The notes: generated by a model not told the origin, from the sequence alone. A DNA stretch of 64,000 nt from Lucinisca nassula (GCA_963580285.1 OY757024.1:122140045-122204044); one strand, 5' to 3'. Shown: positions 21,379-32,874, numbered from the stretch's first letter. Numbers and translations are program-made.

Positions 21379-21805
21379 TCAAGCATACAAACAAATTATA
21401 TTGAAAATTGTCATTTAGGGAGGTAAATCGTCGGTTTTAAAGTCAAAACATTACGTTTTACAGCTCTGCTGACGAGTCGCCGTTAAACGAAATTTCCGAC
21501 GGTAAAACCGCCTATGTACCTCCCCAAAAGACACAGTTGAATACAGTTATTCCCTGATTGCTCAACTGCGGCCGAGTGCAGATAACCTTATAAAGCAGAT
21601 ATAAGCCTACGCCAGGCGTGCGTGCGTCGTTAAATTGTCGCAGAAATTTATGCAGTGTGCATAACCGAAGTGTATCGCAAACATAGTTGTAAACTCAACT
21701 ATAAAATCACGTGTACCAGGTACTGTAGACTGAGGATAAGAAGAAAGTGACGTCAAATAGAATACATCCATAGACAGGCAAGACAGGTTATACCTTTATT
21801 ATTAT

Positions 21806-22449
21806 TATATCCATCATAGGGACTGTTGTCCGAAGGTAAGTTGAAAGTGACGTCAGCGCATGTTTTTGTTATTAAGCATTGCCCACTGTTGTCTAAAGGT
21901 AACGTCACTTCGGTTATGATTATTATAATGGTATAGTCTGGCGTGCCGGCCAATGATAAGACCTATCTGTGGAGGTATACTCTTTTACGTCCCTGTCTAC
22001 TTATCCTCCGACAGCAGTAGAAAAAAAAACAGGTTATACCGTCATGTTTATTATCATACCGAATCATCGCTACTTTTTGACAACAGTGGACGTTGCTTTC
22101 AAACAAAAACATTCGTTGACGTTATTTTCATATCCTCGGTCTACTTAGCAAACTAAACTGTAACGTACCTTGATAATTTTTTTATTACTCGATGCAAATA
22201 AAAATAGCTGGAATTGAACACTGGTATTACGATTTACAGTACAAGCGACGATTTATTGTATTGCCTCCTATTTCTGCTGTTTGGCTTTCAATATCGATTG
22301 GAAGCCATTTAGCTGTTTAATCTCACTCGTCTTATGACGTAAGTTTGAAACTCCTGCCGATGAGGCTGAACACCATGTTTTCAGGCAGAATTTTAATGCT
22401 GGAACAAGGAATGTTTATTGTGCTTATTTGGTAATTTTGGAGACAATGC
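21806..22449. other. No gene; short repeats of an ACTGTTGTC..GTGACGTCA unit
   Basis: The motif ACTGTTGTC (or its complement) followed by GGTAA and GACGTCA occurs several times (about 21,822, 21,885, 22,080). These are weak degenerate repeats with no coding frame. Confidence 0.4.
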
Positions 22450-22650
22450 TTTTGATTTTTAAGTCCTTTTACCAGACATTGAGACATCTAACGCTGTTTC
22501 GTGAAACAAAGCGGTTCGACCCTTGTACACCACTTTCTGGTTAGGCTTAGAACTTCTTAAGGGTCTACCAGTACTCATTTTAAGCTCTGCGTTGAGCACC
22601 ATGCAACCCAATATATTTATTTAAGCCCCGATGGATGGGGGTAAATCCTG
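22450..22650 (-). mobile_element. Degenerate SINE-A
   Basis: Antisense: AGTCCTTTTACCAGACATTG, TCTACCAGTACTC, GTTGAGCACCATGCA, AAGCCCCGATGGATGGGGG. Confidence 0.6.
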
Positions 22651-23354
22651 TTCCAGTGCGTCAACCCTAAAATCATCGACATTGACTCTGTAGTAAAACT
22701 GCTCCCAGTACAAAGGGTAAGGTTCTCTAAGCTTACACACCTTCGTCTATTAAAGCCAGGATGATACCGCAGATTGTTAGGCCCGATTTGATAATCACTC
22801 TTTTCTCCCCGAGCTACGCTCGTATACCTATATACTGCTTTATATTGACCCTGGGTTAACATTCTTTCCTGCCAACCTTGTGACAACACAAAAGAACAGG
22901 ATTGCTGATCTCGACACACGGATTTGAATATAATAGAAGACTGTTCTGGTGATCACTAAATCAATGTTAACTTTTAAGATAACACAGTTTACAAAAGCAT
23001 GCAGCATAAAGGAAAATAAACATCTCGATCTCAATGCAAACATTTGACTTAACTAGTTCACTTAATGGAACAATTAAACTTAACCTAGGCCAGCTGTAGT
23101 AATCCTCATATAATGGGACAAGACGTGAAAATAATTTGGTAACGGGGATGGACAGCAATAAATGACTTTTAAGAATTCATCAGAGCGATATGAATTCAGG
23201 AAAATAGAATCATACTCAAAACCTTTTCAGCATAGTTTATAAGACTGGACAGTAATAAGATTGTTTGGAAGTACTTTTGGTCTCTTTCTTTTTTTTTTTT
23301 TCTTTGTTTAAATTTGCACTGGCTAAAATTAAATATATCAGCAGTGTAGAATAT
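22651..23354. other. No gene recognised
   Basis: AT-rich unique sequence with a poly-T run near 23,290. No supported frame. Confidence 0.45.
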
Positions 23355-23720
23355 TGTTTAAATAAAATTCTCGATTTGGAGGTTGCTCAACGTGCCTTTC
23401 CTAGGACTACGTTTTGAACCTACTGATATAGTCCCAAATGTTGGTATCTATGGTTGATACGTGCAGCTATTAGTTTAATATTAATAAATAGAATGGTCCA
23501 GATCAATACCAAAATAAAAGTCCCAAGTTTGGAGGTTACTCAACGTGCCTTTCCTAGGACTCAAAGTCCAAATTTTGGAATCTATGGTCTGTAAGTCCAG
23601 CTATTAGTTTAGCATTAATAAATAGAATGGTCCAGAACAATGCCAAAATAAAATTCTCAAGTTGGAGGTCACTCAACATGCCTGTCGCAGGACTCAACGC
23701 TTTAAACCTGCTGATAATCT
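23355..23720 (+). repeat. Three-unit tandem repeat, about 135-155 bp
   Basis: Units begin at GGAGGTTGCTCAACGTGCCT (23,378), GGAGGTTACTCAACGTGCCT (23,532) and GGAGGTCACTCAACATGCCT (23,666). They share TTAATAAATAGAATGGTCCAG. Confidence 0.7.
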
Positions 23721-23829
23721 AATCTTGAGAACGTCCCAAACTTACGAAATCCAGGGTAAGAAATCTGAGAAATAGCATTACTGTTTGGAACTCAAGCGTC
23801 CAAAAAGCTTCAGGTCCAAACACCTCTAA

Positions 23830-24220
23830 TCAATAAAAAATAGAAGTGAAGGCAATGGTTAGAAATCTTTACAATTAACCAACAGCTCCCATCAGAAACA
23901 ACAAAGGGAAAGAAGCACAAACATGAAACAACTAGACCCTAATAGAAATATCAATAGCGGAAAGCAAATAGGACAGTAACTAGCCCACAAAATGGCCAAC
24001 TGGCTATCCAAAACCAAATAATATAAGCGATACACACCCAAAGACAAACCATAACAAAAATACACCGCGACATAAGAGCCGCCTTGGAACAGTCAGTGAA
24101 ACGAATTCCACTGAGGGGCTCAAGTCGATTTTACGTGGCCTCAATCCTCGTCCGTATTTCCGTCGCGATTTAGACAAATAATTTGTTCAGTCCCCCCTCA
24201 ATGCCTCCTAACAAATAATA
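23830..24220 (-). mobile_element. PLE 3' tail, 5'-truncated
   Basis: Reverse complement of the PLE tail, from AATAGAAGTGAAGGC to the TAGACAAATAATTTGTTCAG block. Confidence 0.75.
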
Positions 24221-24254
24221 ACCCTTTCTTAGAGATTTCCTTCTATTTTTTTGT

Positions 24255-24485
24255 TTTGTTTTGTTTTGGTTTTACGGCCCTTTCAAGATTATTTCACTCA
24301 TATCGAGCCGATCGTTAATCAGATCTGGGCGAAAACCGGTATACCCGGAGAAAAAACACCTGACCTTCCGTTGCAGAACTTGGCATCTCATATATGACCC
24401 GAGCGAGGCTCGAACCACAGCGTTGAAGATACATAATGTTCAAGAGTCAGCGCTCTTAACCACTAGGCCAAGGAGGCGCGTTAAT
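24255..24485 (-). mobile_element. SINE-E, tRNA-derived
   Basis: Minus-strand head CGCGCCTCCTTGGCCTAGTG with B box GTGGTTCGAGCC. The body contains the complement of GGTATACCCGGAGAAAAAAC, ending at the TTTTACGGCCCTTTCAAG tail region. Fragments of this family also lie at 35,985-36,180, 47,580-47,720 and 53,118-53,290. Confidence 0.75.
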
Positions 24486-24514
24486 TCCCTTCTAAAAACC
24501 TGTAACAAATGAAT

Positions 24515-24607
24515 TAGCGTACAATAATCGGTCGCACCGCAACCGGGACTCGAACCACGGATCTCCTGCATTCCGGGCAGACGTGCTAACCATTACAACA
24601 CCGCGGC
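24515..24607 (-). tRNA. tRNA-like sequence, anticodon GGA-like (Ser), probably a pseudo-tRNA or SINE head
   Basis: The minus strand from 24,607 reads GGCCGCGGTGTTGTAATGG, TTAGCACG, an anticodon arm TCTGC/GCAGG with loop CCGGAAT, then the T arm GTGGTTCGAGTCCCGG. Loop position 33 is C where tRNAs have U, which argues against a working tRNA. The flank CAAATGAATTAGCGTAC is shared with the palindrome at 24,813. Confidence 0.5.
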
Positions 24608-24812
24608 CTTCCGACCGTGTACGCCAATTTTAACATTCATAAACCTTTAAAGGCCATTAACGCTATTTAGAGACCTTTCATTTACCGCCATAGGCGACCC
24701 TTTCATTTTCGGTTCTTTTTTAACTTACGGACGGCTGCCATTTTATTCTATTTATTTGTTTATTTATTTATTTATTAGATTTATAAATGTTCTACTGTAT
24801 CAGAGTAATTAT

Positions 24813-25018
24813 ATGAAAATCAAAGTAAAGCACGATACAGGCATTGAAATAGACAAATGAATTAGCGTACAAAAATCGGTTGCACCGCAATGGTTAGCAC
24901 GTCTGCCCGGAATGCAGGAGATCCGTGGTTCGAGTCCCGGTTGCGGTGCGACCGATTTTTGTACGCTTATTCATTTGTCTATTTCATTGCCTGTATCGTG
25001 CTTTACTTTGATTTTCAT
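24813..25018 (+). repeat. Palindrome with 78-bp arms around a tRNA-like loop
   Basis: Left arm is 24,813-24,890 and right arm 24,941-25,018, with two mismatches that I can count. The 50-nt loop holds the D-arm part TGGTTAGCACG, the anticodon arm and the T arm up to the B box (GTGGTTCGAGTCCCGG) of the same tRNA-like sequence as at 24,515-24,607. The normal 5' acceptor half is replaced by the inverted 3' flank. Confidence 0.85.
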
Positions 25019-25254
25019 TATATATATTAAGTATTAAAACTATACTTATTATGAAATTCCAAAGTCCAAACCGACAGAAACAATATGTGGGTTAATTGTA
25101 TCGACTCCTTATCAATGCCTTCACGTCTATTATACCCCGTTCTTTGCTGAAAATGCCCATTTTGGACCTTGTCATCATCACAAGTCCTTCAGCATTAATG
25201 GGATCTGCCTGGGAATAACATTTAAGTAGGTTGGGGATAACAGCTTAGATTAAA

Positions 25255-25998
25255 CAGAAGTGGAGGCAATGATCAGGGGCCAGTTGTTCAAAACTAACAC
25301 CGTCGTTAGTTAACGTATCGTTAAAACTTTGATCATTAAACATGGCAAATATGCTGAAATTTTTGCTGAAAAAATGTGAGCAGCTGCTCACATTTTTTCA
25401 GCAAAAATACCAAAATTTTCGATATTTTTCTTGCTAGAACAGTTAACAATTGGACCACTAACGAGCTCGTTAAGCTAACGATGCTTTGAACAACTGGGGC
25501 CAGGAATCTAAGCAATTAACCCACAGTTCCCATCAGAGACACCAAAGAGATAGAAACACAAACATGAAACAACAGACCCTAATGGAAACATCAATAGCGG
25601 AAGGCTAAAATGACAGTTACTTTCCCAAAAAATAGCCAATAGGCTATCCAAAATAAAATAATATAAGCGACTCAAACATCCAAAGAAAAACAATAACAAA
25701 AAATAAACCGAGACAGAAGATCCGCCTTGGAACTATCAGCGGAAACAAATTCCACTGGGGGCTTAAATCGATTTTACGTGGCCACAATCCTCGTCCTTAC
25801 TTCTTTCGCGATTAAGGTAAATACTTTGTTCAGTCCGCATGAAGGCCTCCTAACTCATCAGTGCAACATCTCCGTGAATACAAAAATCATACAATCGCAG
25901 AGATGAAACAACGATGAGGACTCGATAGCAAGAAACCAATGAAATGCTGGAGCAAAAGAAAACTAACAGTTATACTCCGATGGGCCAGTCCAGAGCTT
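25255..25998 (-). mobile_element. PLE 3' tail interrupted by a MITE
   Basis: Tail sequence at 25,255-25,275 and 25,502-25,998, including the complement of CTGATGAGTTAGGAGGC near 25,853. Between them lies the MITE at 25,276-25,501. Confidence 0.75.
25276..25501. mobile_element. MITE with GGCCAGTTGTTC termini
   Basis: Terminal inverted repeats GGCCAGTTGTTCAAA and TTTGAACAACTGGGGCC. Internal palindrome TTTTTGCTGAAAAAATGTGA/TCACATTTTTTCAGCAAAAA with AGCAGCTGCT at the centre. Inserted in a PLE tail with a short AGG/CAGG repeat at both edges. Confidence 0.8.
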
Positions 25999-26194
25999 AA
26001 AAAATTCGACCATTTTCATCGGAGTCCCATTGCTTTATATACAAACGATTACGAGTTTTGCGCAGTCATGGCGCCTAAAGGAACTCGGTGCAGAATTTTG
26101 AGGTGTACTCGATTGCACAAATTAAAATAAAATTCTATGGGAGAGCCGATTTACGTATTCTTGATCTTAAAGAATATCCGATTTTTCATGTTTT

Positions 26195-26250
26195 ATTATT
26201 AGTATTATTATCAGGCGGTTCTAACGGACACCCACAATATGTCTAGGAGC

Positions 26251-26282
<32 letters not shown>

Positions 26283-26464
26283 TAATGTAGTAAAGTTTTC
26301 TCTATGTAAAGTGGGTTCAGTGGATGTTCATTCCACAGCCTTGTTCGCGTGATGACCTCATTTTATCTAGCTTAAACTGAGTCGACAGGGTATACATGAT
26401 TTTTTTCTATTTCTGCTCAAACACATAGGTGTTAGTACCCGTTAGAACGATTTCCAGACACTTC
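26195..26464 (+). mobile_element. FB-4 fragments with a poly-A run
   Basis: GGCGGTTCTAACGGACACCCA at about 26,214, then 26 A residues near 26,251. A GGATGTTCATTCCACAGCC..CGCGTGATG end lies near 26,322, and half-palindrome sequence at 26,400-26,455. Confidence 0.55.
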
Positions 26465-26612
26465 GACCCCACTACAACCTCGGCCCCTAGACAGGTCAGC
26501 CCAAAACCAAATCGGCCCTAGACACCTCGGCTCTAGTCACCTCGGCCCTAGACACCTCGGCCCAACTGTCACCTCGGCCCCAGACATCTCGGCCCCAAAG
26601 ACTAAACGGCCC
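26465..26612 (+). repeat. CTCGGCCC minisatellite
   Basis: About eight degenerate units of CTAGACACCTCGGCCC. The reverse-complement array occurs at 36,800-36,960, 10.3 kb away. Confidence 0.75.
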
Positions 26613-26644
26613 CACTTTTGAAATCTGTTAGGGTAAGGGCATGT

Positions 26645-26908
26645 TAAAATCGGCCCCGCCCATCGGGACTTTAAGAAACCGACGGTCTGTGGCATGAGTA
26701 CTGGAAAATCCCATAAAGGTTCTAAAGTTGTGGGAGTCGGACCGTTCATACCTATAAACCACATTGGTTCCAGTGTATTGCAGGGCTTGAGAAGTCATTT
26801 CAGCTCAATGTCGGGTTGAATTCCCACAAAATTGGAAGCAACACCTCCAAAATGACCGAGCCGGTGTTGATAGGGGCGTTACACGTCAAATCTAACAAAC
26901 ACAACATC
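26645..26908 (+). mobile_element. SINE-A, degenerate
   Basis: Head CGGCCCCGCCCATCGGGAC, middle GTGGGAGTCGGACCGTTCAT, and tail GGGGCGTTACACGTCAAAT then CAAACACAA. Confidence 0.75.
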
Positions 26909-26939
26909 ATCTTTAAAAAGCCCGTGTAATGGACACCCC

Positions 26940-27290
26940 TCTAAACTTCAGTTTATATGGGGAAAACTGGGGCTCATAGGGCATACATTATTTACATTAC
27001 GAAGACACGCCTTTACAATTTTTGACCCCATTGAACCCCACTTTTATATAGTTCAACTGGGGTTTACAAGGGTAAGCCTTCTTTTTCTTATTTCTGCTCT
27101 TAAATACGGATAATGGGTACTCGTTAGAAACGCCTCGATGAGGCGGTTCTGACGAGTACCCACAATCTATATTTTGAGCAGAAACAATACAAAAATATCA
27201 CACTTTTTTCTCTTATAATGTTCTTGTTTTTTTCTGCGGTAAAGTTTACTAGCATTTATATAGGCGTGTTTTCGTAATTCTTATTTCTGC
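26940..27290 (+). mobile_element. FB-4 MITE, near full length, plus partial end
   Basis: Ends TTACGAAGACACGCC and TATAGGCGTGTTTTCGTAAT. Central palindrome GGTACTCGTTAGAAACGCCT and its complement. Confidence 0.75.
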
Positions 27291-27440
27291 TCCAAGATAC
27301 GGGTTGTGTGTACTGGTTAGAACCGTCTCAATGAGCAACCTTTATTCACAATAAGTTTAATATTAATCTATGTTTATGCAAACCAGTCATTTCTTAGATC
27401 CCGTTCGTATAAGTTAACAGGTCTATGCGATAAACCATCT

Positions 27441-28395
27441 GCTTGAGAACCAGGGAGGGGAACCCACGTGACCATTTGATATAGTAAACGGAATTTTATG
27501 AGGAAAATCGCTCGCTTCAGGTACGGTTTTTTCCCCGATATTTTGGTTATTACAGCACGCATTTTTACGAATCATATACCAAAGTACTCTGCTGAACTTC
27601 CGATTTTTTATGAGGTTTGCTTTGAAGGCTGAAACTGCCTGGTTTTCGAGAAATGCTTGCCCAAATTTTTTTCCCGAGCCCGACAGATCGTGATAAAGAC
27701 CACGGCAAACAGCTGAAATCTTAAATTAATAGCAAATAGAGTGTTTTAGATGATCCTACCGCATCCGAAATTGCAAATATTAGCTCTAGCATGTTTCCAT
27801 GTAACAGTTAACACCGATACACCGTTTGTTTGCCTGATATGCAAAGTGTTATAAAATGATCCAGTTCACGGTACAAAATCGGGAAGGTAAAGTTCACGGT
27901 AATTTCCACAATTGTGATAACGTAAACGCCAAACTGATAATGCTTTACAACATATCGATACAACAAGATGGCAATTCACGTGATGTTGGTCATGGGAAAT
28001 ACATTTTCGTTGATACATAATGTATTCCTTTTTTTCCAAATGACTTCCACATGCCAGACATTTAGTAAAGACTTAAGACTGAAAACATCTAAACGAACAC
28101 ATGCAAAAACACATGGGCACGACCGCCTACGTTTGTTGTGGAAACAACTTTTTCCCTCAGACTTATTGGAAGATACATCAATGCAGTACACATGGAACGG
28201 CAAAAGAGATTTTGTGTTCAAAAGGTCAGAACAAGTTTCCCATTAAAGCGAACTCAGGCCCTGAGGGTGCAATTTGGGATCCCGTAAAATATACGTAAGC
28301 CCGCCAGTAATTGTTACTGGCCGTTTCGAGTTGGTGCTTTTGCTGTGGTGTTGGTGAGTCTGATAATTTCCTGAGTAATGTATATAAATTATTTT
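27441..28395 (+). repeat. Left arm of a long interrupted inverted repeat, with zinc-finger-like remnants
   Basis: Reverse complement of 32,875-34,345 apart from a PLE tail inserted in that arm. Two short frames at 28,030-28,250 resemble degenerate C2H2 fingers (CQTFSKDLRLKTSKRTHAKT; YVCCGNNFFPQTYWKIHQC), but they are in different frames and lack some ligands. They could be remnants of a zinc-finger gene or chance. The arm also carries a TATA-poor AT-rich body without other features. Confidence 0.7.
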
Positions 28396-28487
28396 TTAGT
28401 TATGTAAATATGTTTCTTTACCTCATGCTGTGTTTTACTCCTTTACTTATGTCATAAATGCTTGTTTGTACCACACTAGAAGTGAAG

Positions 28488-29100
28488 GTGAGGGTTGATA
28501 GCCTGTAAAGTATACTTAAATGTTTTCTGAGAAGTAAAGCAATGGTCAAGAATCGATACAATTAATTTACACCTTCCACCAGAGGCACTAAAGGGAAAGA
28601 AGCACAAACAAGAAGTAAATAGACCGTGATGGAAACAACAGCAGAGGAAAGCCAATAGGACATTTGCTTTCCAACAAAATGGCCATATGGCTATCCAGAA
28701 TAAAAAAGACACAAGCGAGACATAAAATAGTAACAATTAATTAAACATATTAAACGCCACAGAAGAACCGTCTTCGTACGGTCAGTGAAAAAAATTCCAC
28801 TTTTTTTTTCTTGGGGGTGGGGGTGGAAAGGTGGGGTGGGGCTTAAATCGATTTTACGCAGCTGCAATTTGTTCAGTCCGCATGAAGGCTTCCTAACTCA
28901 TCAGTGTGATATCTCCGAGGACATGCAAATTAAACAGCCACAGAGTTGAAACAACGTTGAGGACTCGACAGCGCGAAACAAATGAAACGCTGGAGCAAAA
29001 GAAAACCACCAGTTAAACTCCGAGGGGCCAGCCCAAAGACGAAGCATCAGGTACCAACCAACATTACATAAAATTGAATTTATGCACGCATTTACACTGG
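28488..29100 (-). mobile_element. PLE 3' tail of the minus-strand copy
   Basis: Complement of the PLE tail, continuous with the pseudogene at 29,101-30,391. It holds a G-rich expansion (GGGGGTGGGGGTGG) near 28,815. Confidence 0.75.
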
Positions 29101-30391
29101 AACCGTCATAGAATCTGAGGCCCGACCCGACGGCGTGCAATCTAAAAGGGTAGAAAAGATACAAGCCGTGATTAGGTTAACTTCGAAGCATGCAGTCTGT
29201 CTTATAACATTTATGTTGTACCGAATCTTTTTGTATCGTAAAACGATTTCACGAAATTGGGTACTTATGTCATCGCAAGTATATATTTTTTTCTAACTTT
29301 ATATACAAGCCACCATAAAATTCAGGTTCCGATAGGCCTTGTTGCAGAAGAGTGTTAAATCCAACATTGAATTTTGAAATCAAATCAGAACGGCGACGAT
29401 TAAACTTTGAAAAGACTTTACGTAGTTTATGATACTGATACCCCTGATTTAGAACTTAAGCATTTAACAATTTTTTTACGAGTATTGAAGTCAGACACAT
29501 GACTAAACACTCTGGCAAATTGACTTGAGAAATATAAACACTGTAGGATATCGCATGAGGAACATCACCATCAAAATAAGGAAAATATACAATCATAAAT
29601 TCTAAATCATCGCAGGAAACAAATCCATCTACAAAAGATAAAAGTATATTCCAAAACCGGGGCCTCGGTATCAGAGGAATTTGCTTTATTTAACTGAAGT
29701 TCTGGGGGTTAAATATGACTGATCAAACCACCAAAGTACGAAATGTCAATATTTAATAAATCTTACAAATATCTAGAAGTTGAGCTAAAAGCTTCTATTA
29801 TTTCTGATTGGTTATCAGCAGAAAGTGACATCATGGAGTCTCTTTCATAACAATACAAGAACATATCAACTGCAAGATGTGCGCAATTCGTACCCATCGG
29901 AATACCCGTAATTTGTCTAAATAACTTAACATCAAATCTAATGAAAACATTGTCAGGTAGAAAGGTTAGAGCTTCACACACTTTCTGACACGACCATAGT
30001 GTAGAATTCTTATGCTCTTTAGAAGTGAAAATCGCATTTCTAACATTACATGCAAGATAGAGAGAATCTTCTTTGTAAAAAGTCCATTCAGTTAAATCAT
30101 TAAGTTTTTGTTTTATAAGATTATGAGGAGGTGTACTAGTATAAAGAGTAGAAAAAAATCGTAAGTAGACAGCCTATGCTCAACTTACTCCCGTTTACAA
30201 CATCGATCACCGAATTCATTTAAGGCAGCAGCGATTTCATCCCCACATTATTCTAAATAAATTTTAGAAGGAAACCAATATTACAGTCCTTCATTAATTA
30301 TATTTCTTATCCTAAAATCAGGAATTATTTTTTAATTGGCAAATAATTATATGACCAGCAGCAGGATAGCAATACACTGATTTTTACAATT
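29101..30391 (-). pseudogene. PLE reverse transcriptase, minus strand, broken
   Basis: Reads on the minus strand from the CxC-linker region (remnants of AGHVITG near 30,360) through ALTFLPDNVFIRF and ITGIPMGTNCAHL (29,763-29,981) to the C-terminal thumb near 29,100. It has frameshifts, internal deletions between the linker and the palm, and stops. The GIY-YIG half is missing (5' truncation). Confidence 0.75.
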
Positions 30392-30644
30392 TCAGGTTTG
30401 AAACACGTTTATTGGAATTAAAAAATGAAAGATCTAACAGGACCAGACAACATGTACATTTCATGTTTTCCAGTTCTGTATTGTGTTTTTTGCTTCCAAC
30501 GGATAACCCTTTTATAGAACATATTTAACGTCACTACAGCTGGAGTGCTTTTTGAAGTTTGGTTCACAATACTCATTACGAATCTTCGGCTGTTATACAC
30601 TTTAATTTTACTTGCACATTAATACAACATACAAATTACCAGTC
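30392..30644. other. No gene recognised
   Basis: Unique sequence between the truncated PLE and a SINE-A. It begins AGGTTTGAAACACG at the PLE truncation point. Confidence 0.4.
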
Positions 30645-30850
30645 CGCCCCCGCTCATCGGGGCTTGAAGAAATAGACGGGCTGCATAATGCTTCCACTCA
30701 GAGCTGAATCCGACCGCACACGAGTACTGGTAAACCGCTTACAGGAGCTAAGCCTGCCCAGGCAAAGCGTGCGTGTCGGACCGTCCATGCTTATAAACCC
30801 TATTGGTTCAATGGACAACAGATTTTGAGATGTCATTTAATCTCAATGTC
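30645..30850 (+). mobile_element. SINE-A, lacking its tail
   Basis: CCGCCCCCGCTCATCGGGGC to GAGATGTCATTTAATCTCAA, then directly followed by the head of another SINE-A. Confidence 0.75.
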
Positions 30851-31385
30851 CGGCCCCCGCCCATTGGGGCTTGAAGACATAAATGGGCTGCATGATGTTT
30901 CCACGCAGAGCTGAAACCAAACGCAAATGAGTACTGGTAAACCGCGTAGAGGATCTAAGTAGAAGTAAAACAAAGATCAGGAATCGATACAATTAACTTA
31001 CTCCACCCATCAAAGACACCAAAAGGAAAGAAACACAAACATTAAGCGACCAGACCATAATGGAAACCTAAACAAAGGAAGGCCATTAGGACAGTTATTT
31101 TCCAACAAAATGGCCATATGGCCATCCAAAATAAAAAGACACAAGTGATACACACAGTGAATAGTTTCAAACAACAACATAAATAAATCGCCACAGAAGA
31201 ACCAGGAAAAGCGGTGCGAGTCGGACCGTCCATGCTTATAAACCCTATTGGTTTCATTGGGCGACAGGCTTTGAGATGTCATTTCATCTCAATGTCAGGT
31301 AAAAGTCCCACAAAATTGGAAGCAACGTCTCCAAAATTACCTATACAGTGTTGACGGGGACGTTAAACCTCAGATCAGTTCCTTA
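30851..31385 (+). mobile_element. SINE-A split by a PLE tail
   Basis: SINE head at 30,851-30,957 (ending AGAGGATCTAAG) and 3' part at 31,204-31,385 (starting AAAAGCGGTGCGAGTCGGAC). The 246 bp between are an antisense PLE tail (30,958-31,203) starting at its exact terminal AGAAGTAAAACAAAGATCAG. About 12 bp of SINE were lost at the insertion. Confidence 0.8.
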
Positions 31386-31500
31386 GTGCTGAGGTTGATA
31401 CTGCAATGTTAACATCAGTACTCAAGTACTGATTTAAATAACTATTTTATATCTTAAATTTCGCAGTATAAATTTCTATTTTTTCTAAAACTAAGACTGA

Positions 31501-31905
31501 CCTGTCGGGTGGGACATGTATCTTAGCGGATTTTGTTCCCACTTTTTGTTATATTTTGTAATATATTAAATTTTGCAAGTCTCGCTCCTTTGGACATCTC
31601 CTTCCTGATGCCCGGGACTTCCGTGGAGCGTGGGCCATGTTTGCTGATGTTTGCTCGGTGGGGGACGCCTATAAGTCCGCGGGTAGGCGTCTCTTGCCAG
31701 ATGCCTCCAGTTGACCTGTCTCATGAGGTACGTCGTTCGGTGTGTGCTCGGAGGGGGATGTGCTGTGTTTGCCGGGTCTTGTCCGTCATCCGTTTGGGTT
31801 TCAAAATTTTGGGGTTGAGACACACTAATGAAGAAGAAATATCAGAAAGGCCTCTGTGTCACTAAATTTGGTATAGTTACGCCTTAATCAAACAAACAAA
31901 CAAAA
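31501..31905 (+). mobile_element. Possible retroposon 3' end with CAAA tail
   Basis: GC-richer than its surroundings and ending CCTTAATCAAACAAACAAAC. The tail suggests a LINE or SINE 3' end. A 110-residue frame inside shows no recognisable domain. Confidence 0.35.
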
Positions 31906-32874
31906 GGCCAGTTTTATGACAACACAAATAAATAAGGTGCTAAGTACATACTCAAATATATATATGACCAAATGCGCGGCTCTGGCAACAACCTATCTTA
32001 TCGTCGTGCACTACAATCAATGAAAGCGCTTTTTGTGCGATGTTTGAAGTTTTGGGGCGTGTAACTATTTATTTATCACAACTGTGCTTACATATTGTTG
32101 GACAGTGACAACTGTTCGAAGTATATTTTGCTGGCATGCTACCATACTGTTGAAATTTTTTGCGTCACGTACTTAGCATATAAGCGTTATGATTTTGTAC
32201 CCTTTCAGCCCTTTATAGCTAAGTACAGATACCTTTGCAAACAGTGTAGATCCTGGTGAAGTGGCTCATAATGAGACATCTCATTCTGTTCGACATGGTT
32301 TGCACTGCTGTTGACTATAACTGACTATACACCTAGTTTACATGTGTAGAACGGACGTTTACAAATACAGTAATTGGAGACTGAGATAATATTGAGAAAC
32401 TCGTGTGGAAGCGGTAAAATCTAAACCTGACCATTTTTAAACGTTGCAGAGGATATGTCGTCTTTTATTCTTATATTTCGCCGCAATTTCACATTTCTTA
32501 TGCCTAAGCTGCAGGCAGCTGGTTCATATGAAATGCTGAATCCAATCTCTGAAAAATAAGATAAAATTTTAAAGTCGTCTGCCTTAAGTTTTTGAATGGC
32601 ACTTTTAAGACACTAACACGCCAGTACGCTTGTGTAGATATTCATTGTTGGTTTTTCAAAAGGCGTCTGATCATTGCTGGAATTTTTCAACTTAAGACAG
32701 TGCATGTATACAAATGTATATGCGAGAAAATTTCAAAACAATCACCGGAATGAATGAATCTGAGCATAAAACTGATAAAAATCGGACTACATTTTGTGCT
32801 GACTCATATTTCTATGCCGGGGAGGGGGGCTTTACAACTTGCAGCACAGCGAACAATCACAGAATGAATCTGTC
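31906..32874. other. No gene recognised
   Basis: AT-rich. Contains one isolated ACAGTGTAGATCCTGGTGAA block near 32,240, related to the 102-bp array unit at 60.3-61.0 kb. Confidence 0.4.

Larger units (their letters stand above)
5528..21805 (+). repeat. Complete second copy of the 16,278-bp tandem duplication
   Basis: Length equals the offset between matching blocks, as a simple tandem duplication requires. The left junction falls at the very end of the FB-1 palindrome (5,524-5,690). The right end falls in TATTATTAT sequence, beyond which 21,806 onward is unique. An assembly duplication (collapsed haplotypes placed in series) would look the same from sequence alone. Confidence 0.75.

Noticed and set aside
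24868..24955. Functional tRNA gene
   Set aside because: Loop position 33 is C, the acceptor 5' half is replaced by an inverted flank, and the copy sits in a palindrome.
28030..28250. C2H2 zinc-finger gene
   Set aside because: Only two partial finger-like stretches in different frames with missing ligands. Kept as a remark on the inverted repeat, not as a gene.
31533..31865. 110-codon open frame
   Set aside because: No recognisable domain, overlaps a retroposon-like 3' end, and has an opposing frame of similar length.
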